A DNA stretch of 64,000 bases from Inonotus obliquus (taxonomy: Eukaryota > Basidiomycota > Agaricomycetes > Hymenochaetales > Hymenochaetaceae): assembly GCA_032164295.1 (NCBI GenBank), contig JAJHTX010000002.1:558001-622000 (forward strand). The letters are read 5' to 3'. Numbering within the stretch: position 1 is the first letter of the stretch; each line of letters begins with the position of its first letter. The notes under the pieces were generated by a model that made no database searches, was not told the DNA's origin, and saw only the letters and a program-made list of their open reading frames with translations. Of this stretch, positions 1 through 10,715 are shown in pieces. A program made the position numbers and the translations under genes.

Positions 1-247
1 GTTGAAAAAGTTGGGTTTATAGTAAGTAATACACCACCAGACGGATTAAAACGAAAGTCCGACGCACAAGTCTCGCAAAGAATAGGGAACTCGCTCTGTT
101 CCCACCCAGCCTTGTTGATATCTGCTTTCGGCGGCATCTCGTAGCGTTACCAACAACTTTCAGTCGGTGCAAAGCGTCGAGTTGGCGTCTCCGGGGTCTA
201 GTAGTGGTAGTGTAACTGTAACTTGTGTAATAGTGAGTTGAAAGTCT

Positions 248-377
248 CGAGTCCCGCACGTGAGTCCACTCTCGTCCCGTGTCCGTGACACCGTCGTGAC
301 ACCGTGACATGAGCTAACCCGGCGACTGACAAAAACCCAAACACAACGTGACGTCCATCCCAAAAAGGTAAGGAATA
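248..377 (+). repeat. Duplicated block upstream of U6, copy A
   Basis: This stretch and 3566-3709 are recognisably the same sequence with scattered substitutions and small indels. The similarity starts near a cgagtccc motif and runs into the U6 gene. Within it the segment around 310-350 (gctaacccg, then gactgacaaaaaccc) is almost unchanged between copies. Similarity stops soon after the U6 3' end, so the duplicated unit is upstream region plus RNA gene. The best preserved part may hold promoter elements, but I see no TATA box at the usual distance of about 30 bp. Confidence 0.75.
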
Positions 378-403
378 ATGTCCCCTTCGGGGTGACATAC
401 GAA

Positions 404-434
<31 letters not shown>

Positions 435-494
435 GGCCCCTGCACAAGGATGACACGCTTTTCAGAGTGGAATGCACTTCGGTGCACAATATTT
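378..494 (+). ncRNA. U6 spliceosomal snRNA, apparently intact copy
   Basis: U6 pairs with the 5' splice site and U2 and forms the catalytic core of the spliceosome. The sequence has the near-universal U6 core: the ACAGAGA box at 418-424, the AGC catalytic triad at 430-432, and the internal stem-loop region ending in gatgacacgc. The 5' end folds into a stem-loop with a TTCG tetraloop (ATGTC/GACAT plus CCC/GGG, 378-398), followed by ACATAC, which matches the 5' hairpin region needed for U6 capping in other eukaryotes. A second hairpin (TGCAC-TTCG-GTGCA) lies near the 3' end, and short T-runs follow. The exact 5' and 3' ends are inferred. No intron is seen. This is the better candidate for the functional copy. 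Confidence 0.93.
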
Positions 495-1025
495 ATTGCT
501 ATTCTTTTCTTTTCATTATTAGATGATGTATGGAAGCAACGAACCACTCAAGATCGGTCAAGAAGGGATTTGGATAGGGCACACCGATGCTGTTTGTTCA
601 CCAGAATATTGATTACATGCCTCTCAGTGTTGGTCACCAGCCAGTCATATCAGAGGAGAGGATTCATGTATATTTACCTCACGCGTTACGTGCCGATACA
701 AGAGCTACGAGAAGGTGAAGAGTAGTCGTTGAAGCTAATGATGGTATTGATCTTGTAGTTTCCGGATTGCCCAAGCCTCAATATACGATCCAACATGCGC
801 GCGCGAAGGTATCCAGGTATATAAAGTAGTCCCAGCCTGCTCATACTGTCGGCCGCTTCTCTCCCCCACGAGTTGTTTCATGCTCCATGCAGCACAGTCG
901 TCCTAGTATGAATCTAGATTGCGCTGAGTTTATACGGAGGTGATGCGGCCGATTTCCGGTCTCAGACTGGATGCTAGTCGAGCTTTCACTGGATTGAGAC
1001 GAAGTTTCAACCCGGCCTTGTGAAG

Positions 1026-1075
1026 TATAAAGTCTGGCATACTTCCCCGTCTTGTCCTTCAGCAACTTGCTCTTC
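1026..1075 (+). promoter_or_regulatory. TATA plus conserved start-site motif, copy 1
   Basis: TATAAA at 1026-1031 is followed 32 bp later by ttcagcaacttgctcttc at 1058-1075. The identical 18-mer occurs at 2644-2661, 33 bp after another TATAAA. This spacing is that of a TATA box to a transcription start. No supported coding sequence follows, so use is unproven. Confidence 0.4.
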
Positions 1076-2610
1076 ATCTGCGATCGTCTACTGCTTGCGA
1101 ACAATCCTCTCTAAGTCTATCGTATCTCTACGAACACATTTCTTTCATCACCTAATTCACATGGGCTAACATTGCCTGCACTCAGTCTCTACTTTCCATC
1201 AATACTCCAATCCGTCAATGGTAGCGGAACCCTACCATACTCTATGGTATGTGCTCCATGACCGTACTTTGTTGGCCTCTGACATGTCAGCCCAGTGCCG
1301 TGATGCACCTCATATAACCAACAATCTCTGTCGCGTCGTTCTCACACAATTGGTATCCCGAACCGTTGGCCAGTGGCTTCCTCGAGGGTATATTCTACAA
1401 GAAATCGATACCGCGGATCCGGGTGTGTGTGTGAAGGAGTCTGGACAGCGATAGCGTGTGTAGGTGGATGAGCCCGGTGCCGCACGTAAAGGCTGTTTGC
1501 TGATCCGCATTATCAAGGTACGTGGGTTCATGCCCCGGGTCCCCTCCCGCCACTACGTCTTTCCGTCCGATTCATGTGTCCGCACAGACCGCCTATCAGT
1601 CGCATCCACGCCGTTCCGCAGACAAAGTCCACGCTCATCCACTGCTCATACGAAAGCTTGATATATTCTCCATATTCTGTCTAGCTAGCAGAAGCTTGTA
1701 TGCATCCTATGTGATGATTCTGAAGCGGATTGCCACACGTATGTTCACTACTACTTCCTCCATACCCCATTATGGCTGACCATCAAAGTAATACTAGTCA
1801 TCCCTTCGCATTACGATCAAGATATCACCCATGTCGGTCATTACGTGGTCGGGCTGGGCTCAGCTACTTTTGAGTGAGTAGTTATCCGTGTACGCTGCTG
1901 GAGCAACTAATGTGTGTAAATAACGCATTGCGATCACTGACACAGCGGATAGGCGGGTGGCGAATTGGACATGTCGGAAGGAAGAGGTTAGGAGGAGGAG
2001 GGGGAAGGGCCTGAGGGGGAGGCAATCCAGGTGTCTGAGGGTTGGCACGCGGAGAACGCGACGAAGAAAGGAATGGATAAGGGGGTCGCTCTAGTCGATA
2101 ATGTTGTTTCTTCAAATGTTCAAGGATGTTGTCTCATAATCTATCTCACAATGCGAGGTAAATAATTTTTACAAGATAACAGTATAAAGCTGAGAGAGGT
2201 TGTTTCTGAGATCGCGTGATTTGGTCGAGACCAGAGGAGATTCAATTTCAAACTCCGCCGACTTCCCAACCGACTCGACGTACGTCTTTCGTTTATTTCT
2301 GCACTCATCGACCTTTGATTTGCTTGAGCATATATTCATGTGAATTGACTCAACCTATTCGTTATCTGTTTCGCTCAAGTTCTATCGGCGACTTCTCTGT
2401 TCGAAATAAAACCGACGAAATGATAAAGCACCCTTCACGAGCTGTTTCACGCGCAGTACCGTGCCCTGACCCCCGGCCGTTATAATTACAGTCGACCCAG
2501 CAGGGATCTATGTTGCGGGTGTAATGCGGCCGTTTGACCAATGAGAGGAAACCAGCCAACTGTCAGCCCGCTCTCGTATTGAATCGGAGTTCCAAGCCAG
2601 ACCAGGACGA

Positions 2611-2661
2611 TATAAATTCTTGGTCTCCTTGTTCGAATCGTTCTTCAGCAACTTGCTCTTC
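2611..2661 (+). promoter_or_regulatory. TATA plus conserved start-site motif, copy 2
   Basis: TATAAA at 2611-2616 is followed 33 bp later by the same 18-mer as in copy 1 (2644-2661). A 44-codon frame starting at 2715 lies downstream, but it has no recognisable feature such as a signal peptide or CAAX end. I do not call it a gene. Confidence 0.4.
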
Positions 2662-3565
2662 TACCGCAACCTTCTGCTATTCTCTGGCGAAAACCGCTTG
2701 CTGTGGGCTTTGACCATGCCTGACGTCTGCCATCATCTGTCTCATGATTCACCCACACCTTCAATCCCGATCTGGCACTCGCAGCCGAATGATATACCTT
2801 CTCATTTGGGATTTGGACTATTCGCCTGGATGACCCGTGCGCTCCACTAGTTAGTGAGGTCGGTGACTCTCTCGTGCATTTGCCCTATCTGCCACTGATA
2901 TACCAGCCAGGTACCGCTTCAGTTAACCATCGCGGCAGTCATGCCACCATCATTACCCTCTTCGCGACTAAAACCTTGATTGTGGTCCATTGCCGATGTC
3001 TTCTGAAGGCCAAATGCCGACGGAACGATCGTCAATGACATCGAATCTGTGGGAATCGTGTGTAGTTTCAGCAGCTCACGTTTCTGAGACTGATTTTCAT
3101 TCAGATACAATTGGCATTGCGCGTAGTACTCGTATCGACGTTAGCACCCCCGTCCATTGCGCGGCAGTTCGGTGCAATCGAGTGGCCAGGGTGATGATTG
3201 TGTCGTGAGAGCCAGTGCAGATATACTTCCCATAATGTGGCTAGGTCGATGGAGTCATCGGACAGTCCGGCCTGCCGGTCGAATCGGACCACGGAAGTAG
3301 CACTGTCAGCTTTTAGTGAGATTGAGACTGGCTTCGGCCAGACCCTCTTACTAGGGCTGAGGGCGCCTATGTGCGCTCGGGAAGACTCTTGCAATTGATC
3401 TCTGCAGCCGTGGTGGAAGGATGTCGGGTATAAAAGATACGGGAAGAGAGAACGGTGGCCCGTGATGTGATTCTATCTAAATTTGTATCTGGAGAGTAGA
3501 GTCAGTCTAAAGTACTTTCAGAGGCGAGAGATTCTTATTATCGTATCACTCATAAAAGGAGTTGT

Positions 3566-3709
3566 GTCGAGTCCCACACGAGGAGTCCACTCTCGAGTCT
3601 CGTCGTCCTGTGTCCGTGTCACACACCGTGACGCCGTGACTTGAGCTAACCCGACGACTGACAAAAACCCAAAACAACATGACGCCCATCCCAAAAAAGG
3701 TAAGAAATA
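3566..3709 (+). repeat. Duplicated block upstream of U6, copy B
   Basis: This is the counterpart of 248-377 and ends at the second U6-like sequence. It shares the tgagctaacccg and gactgacaaaaaccc stretches with copy A. It differs by small insertions, for example in the gagtccactctcgag region. Confidence 0.75.
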
Positions 3710-3725
3710 ATGTGTGACATACGAA

Positions 3726-3756
<31 letters not shown>

Positions 3757-3817
3757 GGCCCCTGCACAAGGATGACACGCTTTTCAGAGTGGGAATGCAC
3801 TTTGGTGCACAATATTT
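3710..3817 (+). ncRNA. U6 snRNA copy lacking the 5' stem-loop, possible pseudogene
   Basis: From the ACATAC segment onward this copy matches the first U6 almost base for base, including ACAGAGA, the AGC triad and gatgacacgc. At the 5' end it is missing exactly ten bases (ccccttcggg in copy 1, 382-391), which deletes the loop and one arm of the 5' hairpin. The 3' hairpin loop is TTTG instead of TTCG, and one extra G is present (gtggg for gtgg). In other organisms the 5' hairpin directs methyl capping and stability of U6, so this copy may be a pseudogene or a variant with different processing. The conservation of the catalytic core argues that the deletion is recent or the core is still under constraint. 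The F-box-like gene ends 100 bp downstream on the other strand. Confidence 0.8.
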
Positions 3818-3917
3818 ATTGATTTTGTTTTCTTTGGATGTTTACAGGAGGGTCAAAGCAAAGAAAGTTGTCATTATGATGTCTACCTGTCTACTTTTCT
3901 ACTATTGTTACTTTGCG

Positions 3918-5645
3918 TTACAAAGCGGACAACTGCTCAAACGAAATGAACCCAAATTCATGGGAAAGTTCAACACGTCTACTCTCACAAAGCCTCCTCA
4001 ACTCATCCAAATTCCACGCCGCTCCCACTCCCACTCCCACTCCCATACCCCCTTCCTGATCCTGGTCCTGATTCGGATTCGGATTCTGATCCTCAGCATC
4101 AAACACATTCTCCCCGAAACCACCCTCAAACATAAAAGCATCAACCGGATCCTTCGTCAACACCACCCTCTTCAACTTTTCAAGTCTCTGCGGTCCCACC
4201 ACCTCAGCAAGCCTCCTCCCAGAAACAGGCCAGATCGTCGAGAAATGCACATGCACGTTCTCCACTCCCTCCGGAAACTCGTCCAATTCATGATGTAGTC
4301 CTACGACCATCGAGAAATTTCTGACATTCGAACATGATTTTATGAATTCCGTGCGACATGCTGTGTTTCCGTTTAGTGATGAATAATGCAATCTGAGGGT
4401 TTTGAGGGAGGGGAGGAATGGAAGGAGGGCGGTGAACATCGGGGAAGGGCCGTTTGATTCTACCCAGAAGAGGTCTTTGGTGTGGATTTCGAGGTTGGTG
4501 AGTGGGGAGTGGTGTAATAACCAAGGAAGGAAAATCCCACTCGTTTCAGAGAGCGCGCCGTCCACGAACGAAAGCGTTGTCAGCCGCGCGCCTGAAGTAG
4601 AAGAATTCGTCAACTCCCGCAAAGAAGTGTTAACGCTCCCCTCATCCCCGCTCCCTACCATCCAATTCCTCAAATACAACTTGCGGAGAGACTTCAAGTC
4701 AGGGAGCGTAGCCACAAGAGTAGGCAAACACCCTATATGTCCTCTGTTCGTAAACAACCACAACGCCTGTAACTCCTTCATATTCCCCAATTCCCTAATA
4801 ACGCCATCTAGATCGTGTTGATTCGAAGTCCCGATTCTCCACCACGTCCTTATGGCGAGTTGGCGTAGGTTGGGTGTGTGGCGGAGGGTGTATTCGAGAA
4901 GCCGCATCATCTCCCGTGCGTTCTCGTTCTCGAGCGATTCGATAAAATACAACTCACGGATCCAAGACCCCATACGCGGGCTCCTCAAAAAGCTCTGCAG
5001 ACTCCTCGATCCGACGATCTTGACTCGTGAACGTAAGGCGCGCATGGCTGGATAGGTCCATGTACGGTGCACGAGGGACATGTTGAGGAGGTCTTGTTCT
5101 CGTGCGGTGCGGTTCTCGCGGAAGTTGCATATTGTTGTGTCCCAGTCTACCTGATGCGAGAACGTCTCTGTTTCTGAGGATAGTTGTTGTGCGACCATGT
5201 CTACTATGAGTTGTGGGATTCTTCCGTATACAATATCAGTATTCCTCGTTTCGTTTTCGTTCTCGTTCTCGATATCGATACTAGAAGGAGACCCATACCT
5301 AGACCTAGACCTGATAGGAACACCCAAAGACCTCTTCTGCGCAATCCGTTTCCTCTGCTCCGAAATATGCCTCGCGATATCCTGCGCACTGCGAAACGTC
5401 ACCTCCGCAGAACGAAACGCGGGATCGTGGAAGAGCTGGAGGAACGCGTCGATGACTGTTGAGCTGAGGTCTTCGGCTAGGGCTACGCTGAGGGAGGAGA
5501 GGAGGGCGTCGGAGGGGGTGCGGCAGGGGATTGTTACGTGTAGGTTGGCTAGGTGGGCGGGATATTCGGGGGTTGGAGGTTGAGTTGGATGGTGGGAAGG
5601 AGGGGAGAGAGATGAAGATGAAGAGGATCCTACGGAGTCGTCCAT
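3918..5645 (-). CDS. F-box-like protein with leucine-rich C-terminal part
   Basis: This is a single-exon gene of 575 residues. F-box proteins are substrate adaptors of SCF ubiquitin ligases; the substrate here is unknown. Residues about 141-205 look like a degenerate F-box: RIPQLIVDMVAQQL, then after an insertion LLNMSLVHRTWTYPAMRAL, a pattern very common in agaricomycete F-box families. From about 220 to 470 irregular leucine-rich segments follow (for example LRQLAIRTWW, LRKLYLRNW, LKTLRLHYSS). The N-terminus is serine and proline rich. Low-complexity runs include ENENENE near 127 and an alternating NPNPNQDQDQ and GVGVGVG stretch near the C-terminus, coded by hexamer repeats at about 4023-4090. 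The start at 5645 is the first ATG of the frame. It faces BET3 across 333 bp. The F-box call is moderate because the insertion splits the motif. Confidence 0.75.
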   Translation of the reverse strand: MDDSVGSSSSSSLSPPSHHPTQPPTPEYPAHLANLHVTIPCRTPSDALLSSLSVALAEDLSSTVIDAFLQLFHDPAFRSAEVTFRSAQDIARHISEQRKRIAQKRSLGVPIRSRSRYGSPSSIDIENENENETRNTDIVYGRIPQLIVDMVAQQLSSETETFSHQVDWDTTICNFRENRTAREQDLLNMSLVHRTWTYPAMRALRSRVKIVGSRSLQSFLRSPRMGSWIRELYFIESLENENAREMMRLLEYTLRHTPNLRQLAIRTWWRIGTSNQHDLDGVIRELGNMKELQALWLFTNRGHIGCLPTLVATLPDLKSLRKLYLRNWMVGSGDEGSVNTSLRELTNSSTSGARLTTLSFVDGALSETSGIFLPWLLHHSPLTNLEIHTKDLFWVESNGPSPMFTALLPFLPSLKTLRLHYSSLNGNTACRTEFIKSCSNVRNFSMVVGLHHELDEFPEGVENVHVHFSTIWPVSGRRLAEVVGPQRLEKLKRVVLTKDPVDAFMFEGGFGENVFDAEDQNPNPNQDQDQEGGMGVGVGVGAAWNLDELRRLCESRRVELSHEFGFISFEQLSAL

Positions 5646-5978
5646 GGAAGCCTCAAACGATGCATTGGATCACCTTTGAGACTCGGTTGATATACCTGTA
5701 TCGTTCGGTGCATAGTGAAGGAATGTACATAGAAGGCAAAGTATCGTGTTTATGAGTTTTCCATTGTTTTGTGAGGAGTGATTTGGTAGAGCGCAATATG
5801 GTCGACACTCGACGTGATGGGTGTGTTCAAGTTCGTATCAGTCGATCTCTGATTTACTTGATCGCCTATCACGACGCGTCCGCTCCTTCATCTTCATCTT
5901 ACACCCAAACCGCGTCGCGTAAGAAAAGACAGCCCATCAACTCAACTCAATTTTGCATTACTCAAACAGGAATCGACA
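5646..5978. promoter_or_regulatory. Divergent promoter region, F-box-like gene and BET3
   Basis: This 333-bp interval separates two start codons pointing away from each other. I see no clear TATA box. A C/T-rich stretch near 5880-5905 precedes the BET3 start. Confidence 0.5.
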
Positions 5979-6789
5979 ATGGCGACGACGAGTAAGCAAT
6001 ACAAAGCCATTGGCGAGGACCTCTGGAAAGGCCGTACAGAGAAAATCGTTCGTCACGTTCCCTCTTCCTGACTCTTCCCTAACACATCCTTCCTACAACC
6101 CATACTCACACTCGCACTCGCACTCGCAAACGAAGAATGCCGAACTATTTGCCATGACGTACGGCGCACTCGTCGTGCAGCTCATCCAAGACTACGAAGA
6201 CTACAACGAGGTGAACAAGCAGCTTGAGAAGATGGGGTATAACATCGGGACACGCCTCATTGAGGACTTTCTCGCTCGGAGTAACCTAGGTCGATGTGCT
6301 GACTTTAGGGAAACAGGTGAAGTCGTGTCAAAGGTGCGTTTTGCGTCTGCGTCAGATATCTTACCTAATATACGCATATTGGATGTAGGTTGGGTTCAAG
6401 TCGTTTTTGAATGTGACACCTACTGTGACGCATGGAGCCCCTCCTCCGCCATCTTCTGCGAGGTCTCAACCGAGTGTATCATCACCCGGGACGTTCTTTA
6501 CATTAACGTTTGACGAGAACCCATTAGCAGAGTGTGTGGAGTTGCCTGATGAGGTGTTACAAGGAGGGTTGTGGTATAGTAACGTTCTATGCGGTGTTAT
6601 TCGTGGGGCGTTAGAGATGGTGAGTTCGGGTACTAAACGACGATTGGTAATTGATTGATGATTAAGCAGATCCAGATGCAGGTTGAGACGACGTTTGTTA
6701 GTGATGTGTTACGAGGTGACGACGTGACTGAGATACGAGTAAAGTTGATTAAATATCTGGAAGAAGAGTTACCTGCTGGAGAGGACTAA
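5979..6789 (+). CDS. BET3: TRAPP complex subunit Bet3 (TRAPPC3)
   Basis: Bet3 is a core subunit of the TRAPP tethering complexes, which act as exchange factors for Ypt1/Rab1 in ER-to-Golgi traffic. Four exons (5979-6047, 6136-6333, 6389-6619, 6670-6789) give 205 residues; all introns are GT-AG and phases close. The family blocks are clear: [66 protein letters not shown] and the end LPAGED. Cys77, in the GRCADFRE segment, corresponds to the cysteine that is acylated inside the hydrophobic channel of Bet3 in other species. The sequence between 6425 and 6500 codes for a short proline and serine insertion typical of fungi. Length is slightly above the human protein. Confidence is high. Confidence 0.95.
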
Positions 6790-9104
6790 TAGGTGTATTG
6801 TACCAGAACAGAAGTCTTCTTACTATTCTAGCCTTGACCTGGAAGAACTCAGCTGTCACCCTGTCAGCACTAGCGTGTCAGCGAAGTCGAAGCAAAGGTC
6901 TCTGTCTTCTCGGAAGTTTGCAAATCGAAAGCGCCACGTCCTCGGAGAAATCATGAGCGCTTCCGGGTCGGTATCGTGATGATCGGCGATGATCGGTATT
7001 GGTCTCGGCCAAATGGCCAAGGAAATCGGACCGAGTCCGGGTGTGAATAGTAAGGCTGTGTTCAAAGACTCGACGACTCGACTCTCGACTCGGAGGCACA
7101 GAATTAGAATTGAGACGACAACGACTCGTCGGGTCAAATCCTTCAAGTTCCCTAGTGAGTATTCCGGCGGCAAAACGGACGGTGGACGACGGACCGACTG
7201 CCATCTAAAACTTCGTTTTTCCTACACTCGGAAGCAGAATAAACAAATCAAACTAGATCCGTGTCCGAGTCCGGAACCAGGATCAACGTCGGCGTCGGGA
7301 AGAGAGGAAAGAATTAATTGATCGATCGGTGAACATAATACTTACATACTTACTGAACAGGCCGAACAAGCGAAACTTGTGATGTCTACCGTCTATTTTT
7401 AGAATCTCAGATTGGTCCCGAGTCCCAGTCCCAGTCCGGCACCTTGATGCATTGATGCGTTGATGCATTGTCAAGCCAAGATCCGGTACGCGGATTGAGA
7501 CATTTATTTTACACTGGTGTGTTTGGTATTGATATTTGGTTCTGTAGTCTCCTGTACTTCCTGTACTTCCTTCATCAACTTGATTTAATATTAATACTAA
7601 TGATCTCTTTGTTTTCTTGGCCTTGGTTGGTTTGTCGTACATGTATACATGTGTAAGACTATGTCCGCTCACGCTCTCGGTAGTGCTCCTCTTTAGTAGT
7701 GTGGAGTATGGAGTATGGAGAATGGAGTGAAGTAGCCAAGCCAAGCCTCGATACAGTCACCGTACGTTGGAAGCGTGAGCGTGAGCAGAGCAGATCTAGA
7801 GAGCAGAGAGCACAGCAGAGGGGTTCATTATTATTGTTAGCAGTACTATGTAAGTCCCGACCGAAAATAATAATTGAACGAACGAACACGAATGCACAAA
7901 TACCTAATACCTGATGATGTTGTTGATTTTAATATTAATAGGTAGGTCAAGCAAACCATATCATATCGGCGTCGGCGAGTCGGCGACTAGCTGCGCACTT
8001 CGCACTGCGCACCATCAAATCAAATTGATACTAGTAATAGTATCCAAGAATAGCACTGGCATATAAAGTGCTATCACTATCAGATTAGTACTCATCGTCT
8101 CATTATTATTGTGAAAGATACATGTACGTCTCGGCGGGCGGCGCAGAAGATGCAGTGATGCATATGCACTGCGGACTGTGTTGGATGCTTGGAGCGGTGA
8201 AGAATAGGCGATAGAAGATAGTTAATAGTTGATAGAAGATAGTGATGGAAGATGGAAGAGAAGACAACAGTAATAAAACGCGAAAAGCAAAAGGCGAAAG
8301 ACGACAACGTGTAGTACGGTAGTTCGTGTTTATCTTGAGCGCTTATAGATAGGACAACGGGACACTAGGATAGGATCCTATCCTATCCTATACTAGTAAA
8401 CAAAGTCGCATTCGCAGTCGCGCACAGTGCACAGATTCTGATTCAGTTTCAGGCGCCTCCGAAGCGCCTATCCTATGTAAAAAGAAGAAAACGCCGGGTT
8501 CGGAGATACATAGTACTGTTCGGGCGGATGATACTAATAGACGCGTGGGTGTACTCATCTTGTGATCAGGGATGAGGCAGGCGTGCTGCGTGCCAGTGGC
8601 TGCGTGGACATCAATTGATGTACAAGATTAAGATATGAATTTTAATTCCGCGTTCCTCCTCTGCCGGGACTTAGGTAGGTCGTCGGTCGTCCTACAAATC
8701 CACCACGCGGCATATCTTTGCAATACAATTCCAAGCGCAAGATGTAATCTTCCAGACAAAGAAACAACTCTTGGCATGGTACCGTTGAAAGACATGTTTG
8801 TTTTTGCAGACTCGGGACAAGAGGAAAAGAGGACCAAGAGTTGACTCAAAGCTAAATGAGTAGCGCATGAAGGCTGTGTTTTGCCATTGCCAAGAACGGC
8901 GTTATGGATACAGGAAGTGCACGTGATTTGTGAGGATCGCCGATTCGCAGAGTACGCGTGACTGAGCTCTTACTTACTCTTTACATACAAAACACTACCC
9001 AAGCACATCACGTCCCCCTCCAACGACATTCCCCTGCAGCTGTTGTTTGACCTTTTTAATTCTTACTTCTCTTCATATCTCGTTGCGATAACTCTACGAC
9101 AGCG
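6790..9104. other. 2.3-kb intergenic region with simple repeats and a palindrome
   Basis: No open frame here shows family similarity; the longer frames are low complexity and antisense to each other. Features seen: a run of tgatgcat/tgatgcgt copies near 7446-7470, direct repeats of tggagtatgg near 7700-7725, and a 20-bp perfect palindrome centred on GGATCC at 8366-8385 next to further ggatag/ctatcc repeats. A C-rich and T-rich stretch at 9000-9090 is the likely promoter and leader of the GID4 gene. Confidence 0.6.
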
Positions 9105-10715
9105 ATGCCTGCGGGTCATATACTCAATTCGACACCGGATTCCACCCAATTGCCTGACGATTCCGTGATACTGCAGCAGACCAAACGCTGTTCCGCCTGT
9201 CAGGGTCTACTTAATGCGGATCTGTCCACTCCGTCTGGGCAGTTGTACGCTCAAGAGTCTAGCGTGTGTGGGGCGTGTAGGGAGACTCGAATCGTTCACC
9301 AACAGCAGCGTGCGTCGCTTATGGTTTGCCCGACAGCCTCGGCAGCGGTAGTTCAGGACGGAGCCTGCGACATTGACGTCCCTCTAAGGGTACTTCAACG
9401 TAGCAGTGGCAATGGCATTCCCATGCGAGTTGACAGGCCACACGAGGCAGACTTGACATCATCAAGTGAGGAAGATGTTGAACTACACGGCGACGGGGAA
9501 GAGGAGGAGAGGGAGCAGAGCGTCTTTGCGAACAAGATTCCACAGAGTAACCTTTCTGTACCTGTACCTACTTGGACATTATCATCCTCGCGTCCACCTT
9601 ATTCCCAGCGTCATCTTTCCCCGATCTCAATATCTCCTCCACCGACTTTGCGTCTTGCCCAGCCGAGGTCACCTATTCGGCAAACGTACCATACCGCAAG
9701 CGAAACACGCAGTTCAAGACGCCATCATGACGAGTTGTGCAAGGCAGAGTACGACGACGGATACCCGGATGCTCTTGTTGATATTACGAGGCTACGTGTA
9801 CGTTCGAAGGGATATAGGTGTCTACAAGCTGGCGCCACATTCCAAGGCACGCAAAAAAGCGGCCGAAATAGCTACGACGTCAATGTGACCATAGTTGTCA
9901 GTTGTCACTGTCCTTCTTTCCTGACATTTCCTTATCTGTGTGTATATAGGACGTTGACTTTGCGGCTTCTTCGCTCTGCGGGTATTTGCGTATCCGCGGA
10001 CTGACGGATGATTGGCCGGAATTGACGACGTATTTTGATGCACAGATCATCGGGATGCGTCATGGGTTTGAGACGGGCGATTGGGGAGCGTCACGTCAAG
10101 AAGACATGGTCCATTGGGCTCGCTTCCCCCCGTTCCGTGCTGTGCAGAAGGATTTGATCGATCCCTGCATGTTGCTTCCGGCGAATACGGCCCGTCCTGC
10201 TGTCTTCATGCGTTGGAAGGAGCGCTTCCTCGTCCCGGATCATCGTGTACAGGACATCAGTGGCGCGAGCTTTGCAGGTACGCCGTGGTTTATGTAATTG
10301 CGTTGAAACACTCAAGTGTTTCATGTAGGTTTCTACTACGTATGTGTAGAGTTTGATCCACAGCCAGGCTCTCCGTCCTCGCAGACTTTTGAAGAAGACC
10401 TACCGGTTTACTTGGAAGAGGCAGCTGCCCCGTATCCAACACATCCTAATGGCTTGAGGAATCATGCGAATAGGAGGAAATCAGGCTTGGTCCCTACCAC
10501 AATGTGGGATGACGCGGAACTTGCGACGAATGGGGAGGCGCCGAAAGCGAGGATGTGTGGGTTTTATTATCACAAGAACTCTGAACCGTGCGTGTCTCTC
10601 TCTTTTAACCTTGGAGATGGTTGACTGATTTTGTTGCTTTTTGTGTGATAGATATCAGCAGCTTTCGTTGACGCATGTAGAGAATCGGTTCCATTCGGGC
10701 TTTGAGTTCCGTTGA
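9105..10715 (+). CDS. GID4: Gid4/Vid24-family substrate receptor of the GID/CTLH ubiquitin ligase
   Basis: Gid4 recognises N-terminal proline degrons and brings gluconeogenic enzymes to the GID E3 ligase. Four exons (9105-9896, 9950-10277, 10329-10587, 10652-10715) give 480 residues. The conserved beta-barrel occupies roughly residues 235-480: ATFQGTQKSGRNSYDV, LCGYLRIRGLTDDWPELTTYF, HWARFPPFR, FMRWKERFLVPDH, DISGASFAGFYYVC, GFYYHKNSEPYQQLSLTHV and the final GFEFR. These match the family closely. The N-terminal 230 residues are predicted disordered, with acidic and proline-serine stretches, but contain a C-x2-C (Cys29, Cys32) and a second C-x2-C (Cys55, Cys58) that could bind zinc. The start at 9105 is the first ATG after a pyrimidine-rich leader. 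The exact end of exon 1 could be one codon shorter. Confidence 0.93.

Larger units (their letters stand above)
495..3565. other. 3-kb interval between U6 copies, no convincing gene
   Basis: Only short open frames without family similarity, conserved motifs or supporting splice structure are present. Two promoter-like sites share a TATA box followed about 32 bp later by the same 18-bp motif (listed separately). A further TATATAAAG lies near 818 and TATAAAAG near 3430. None leads to an open frame I can support. A non-coding transcript or a decayed gene is possible. Confidence 0.5.

Noticed and set aside
2715..2849. 44-codon frame as a pheromone precursor gene
   Set aside because: It follows a TATA-type promoter but has no C-terminal CAAX motif.
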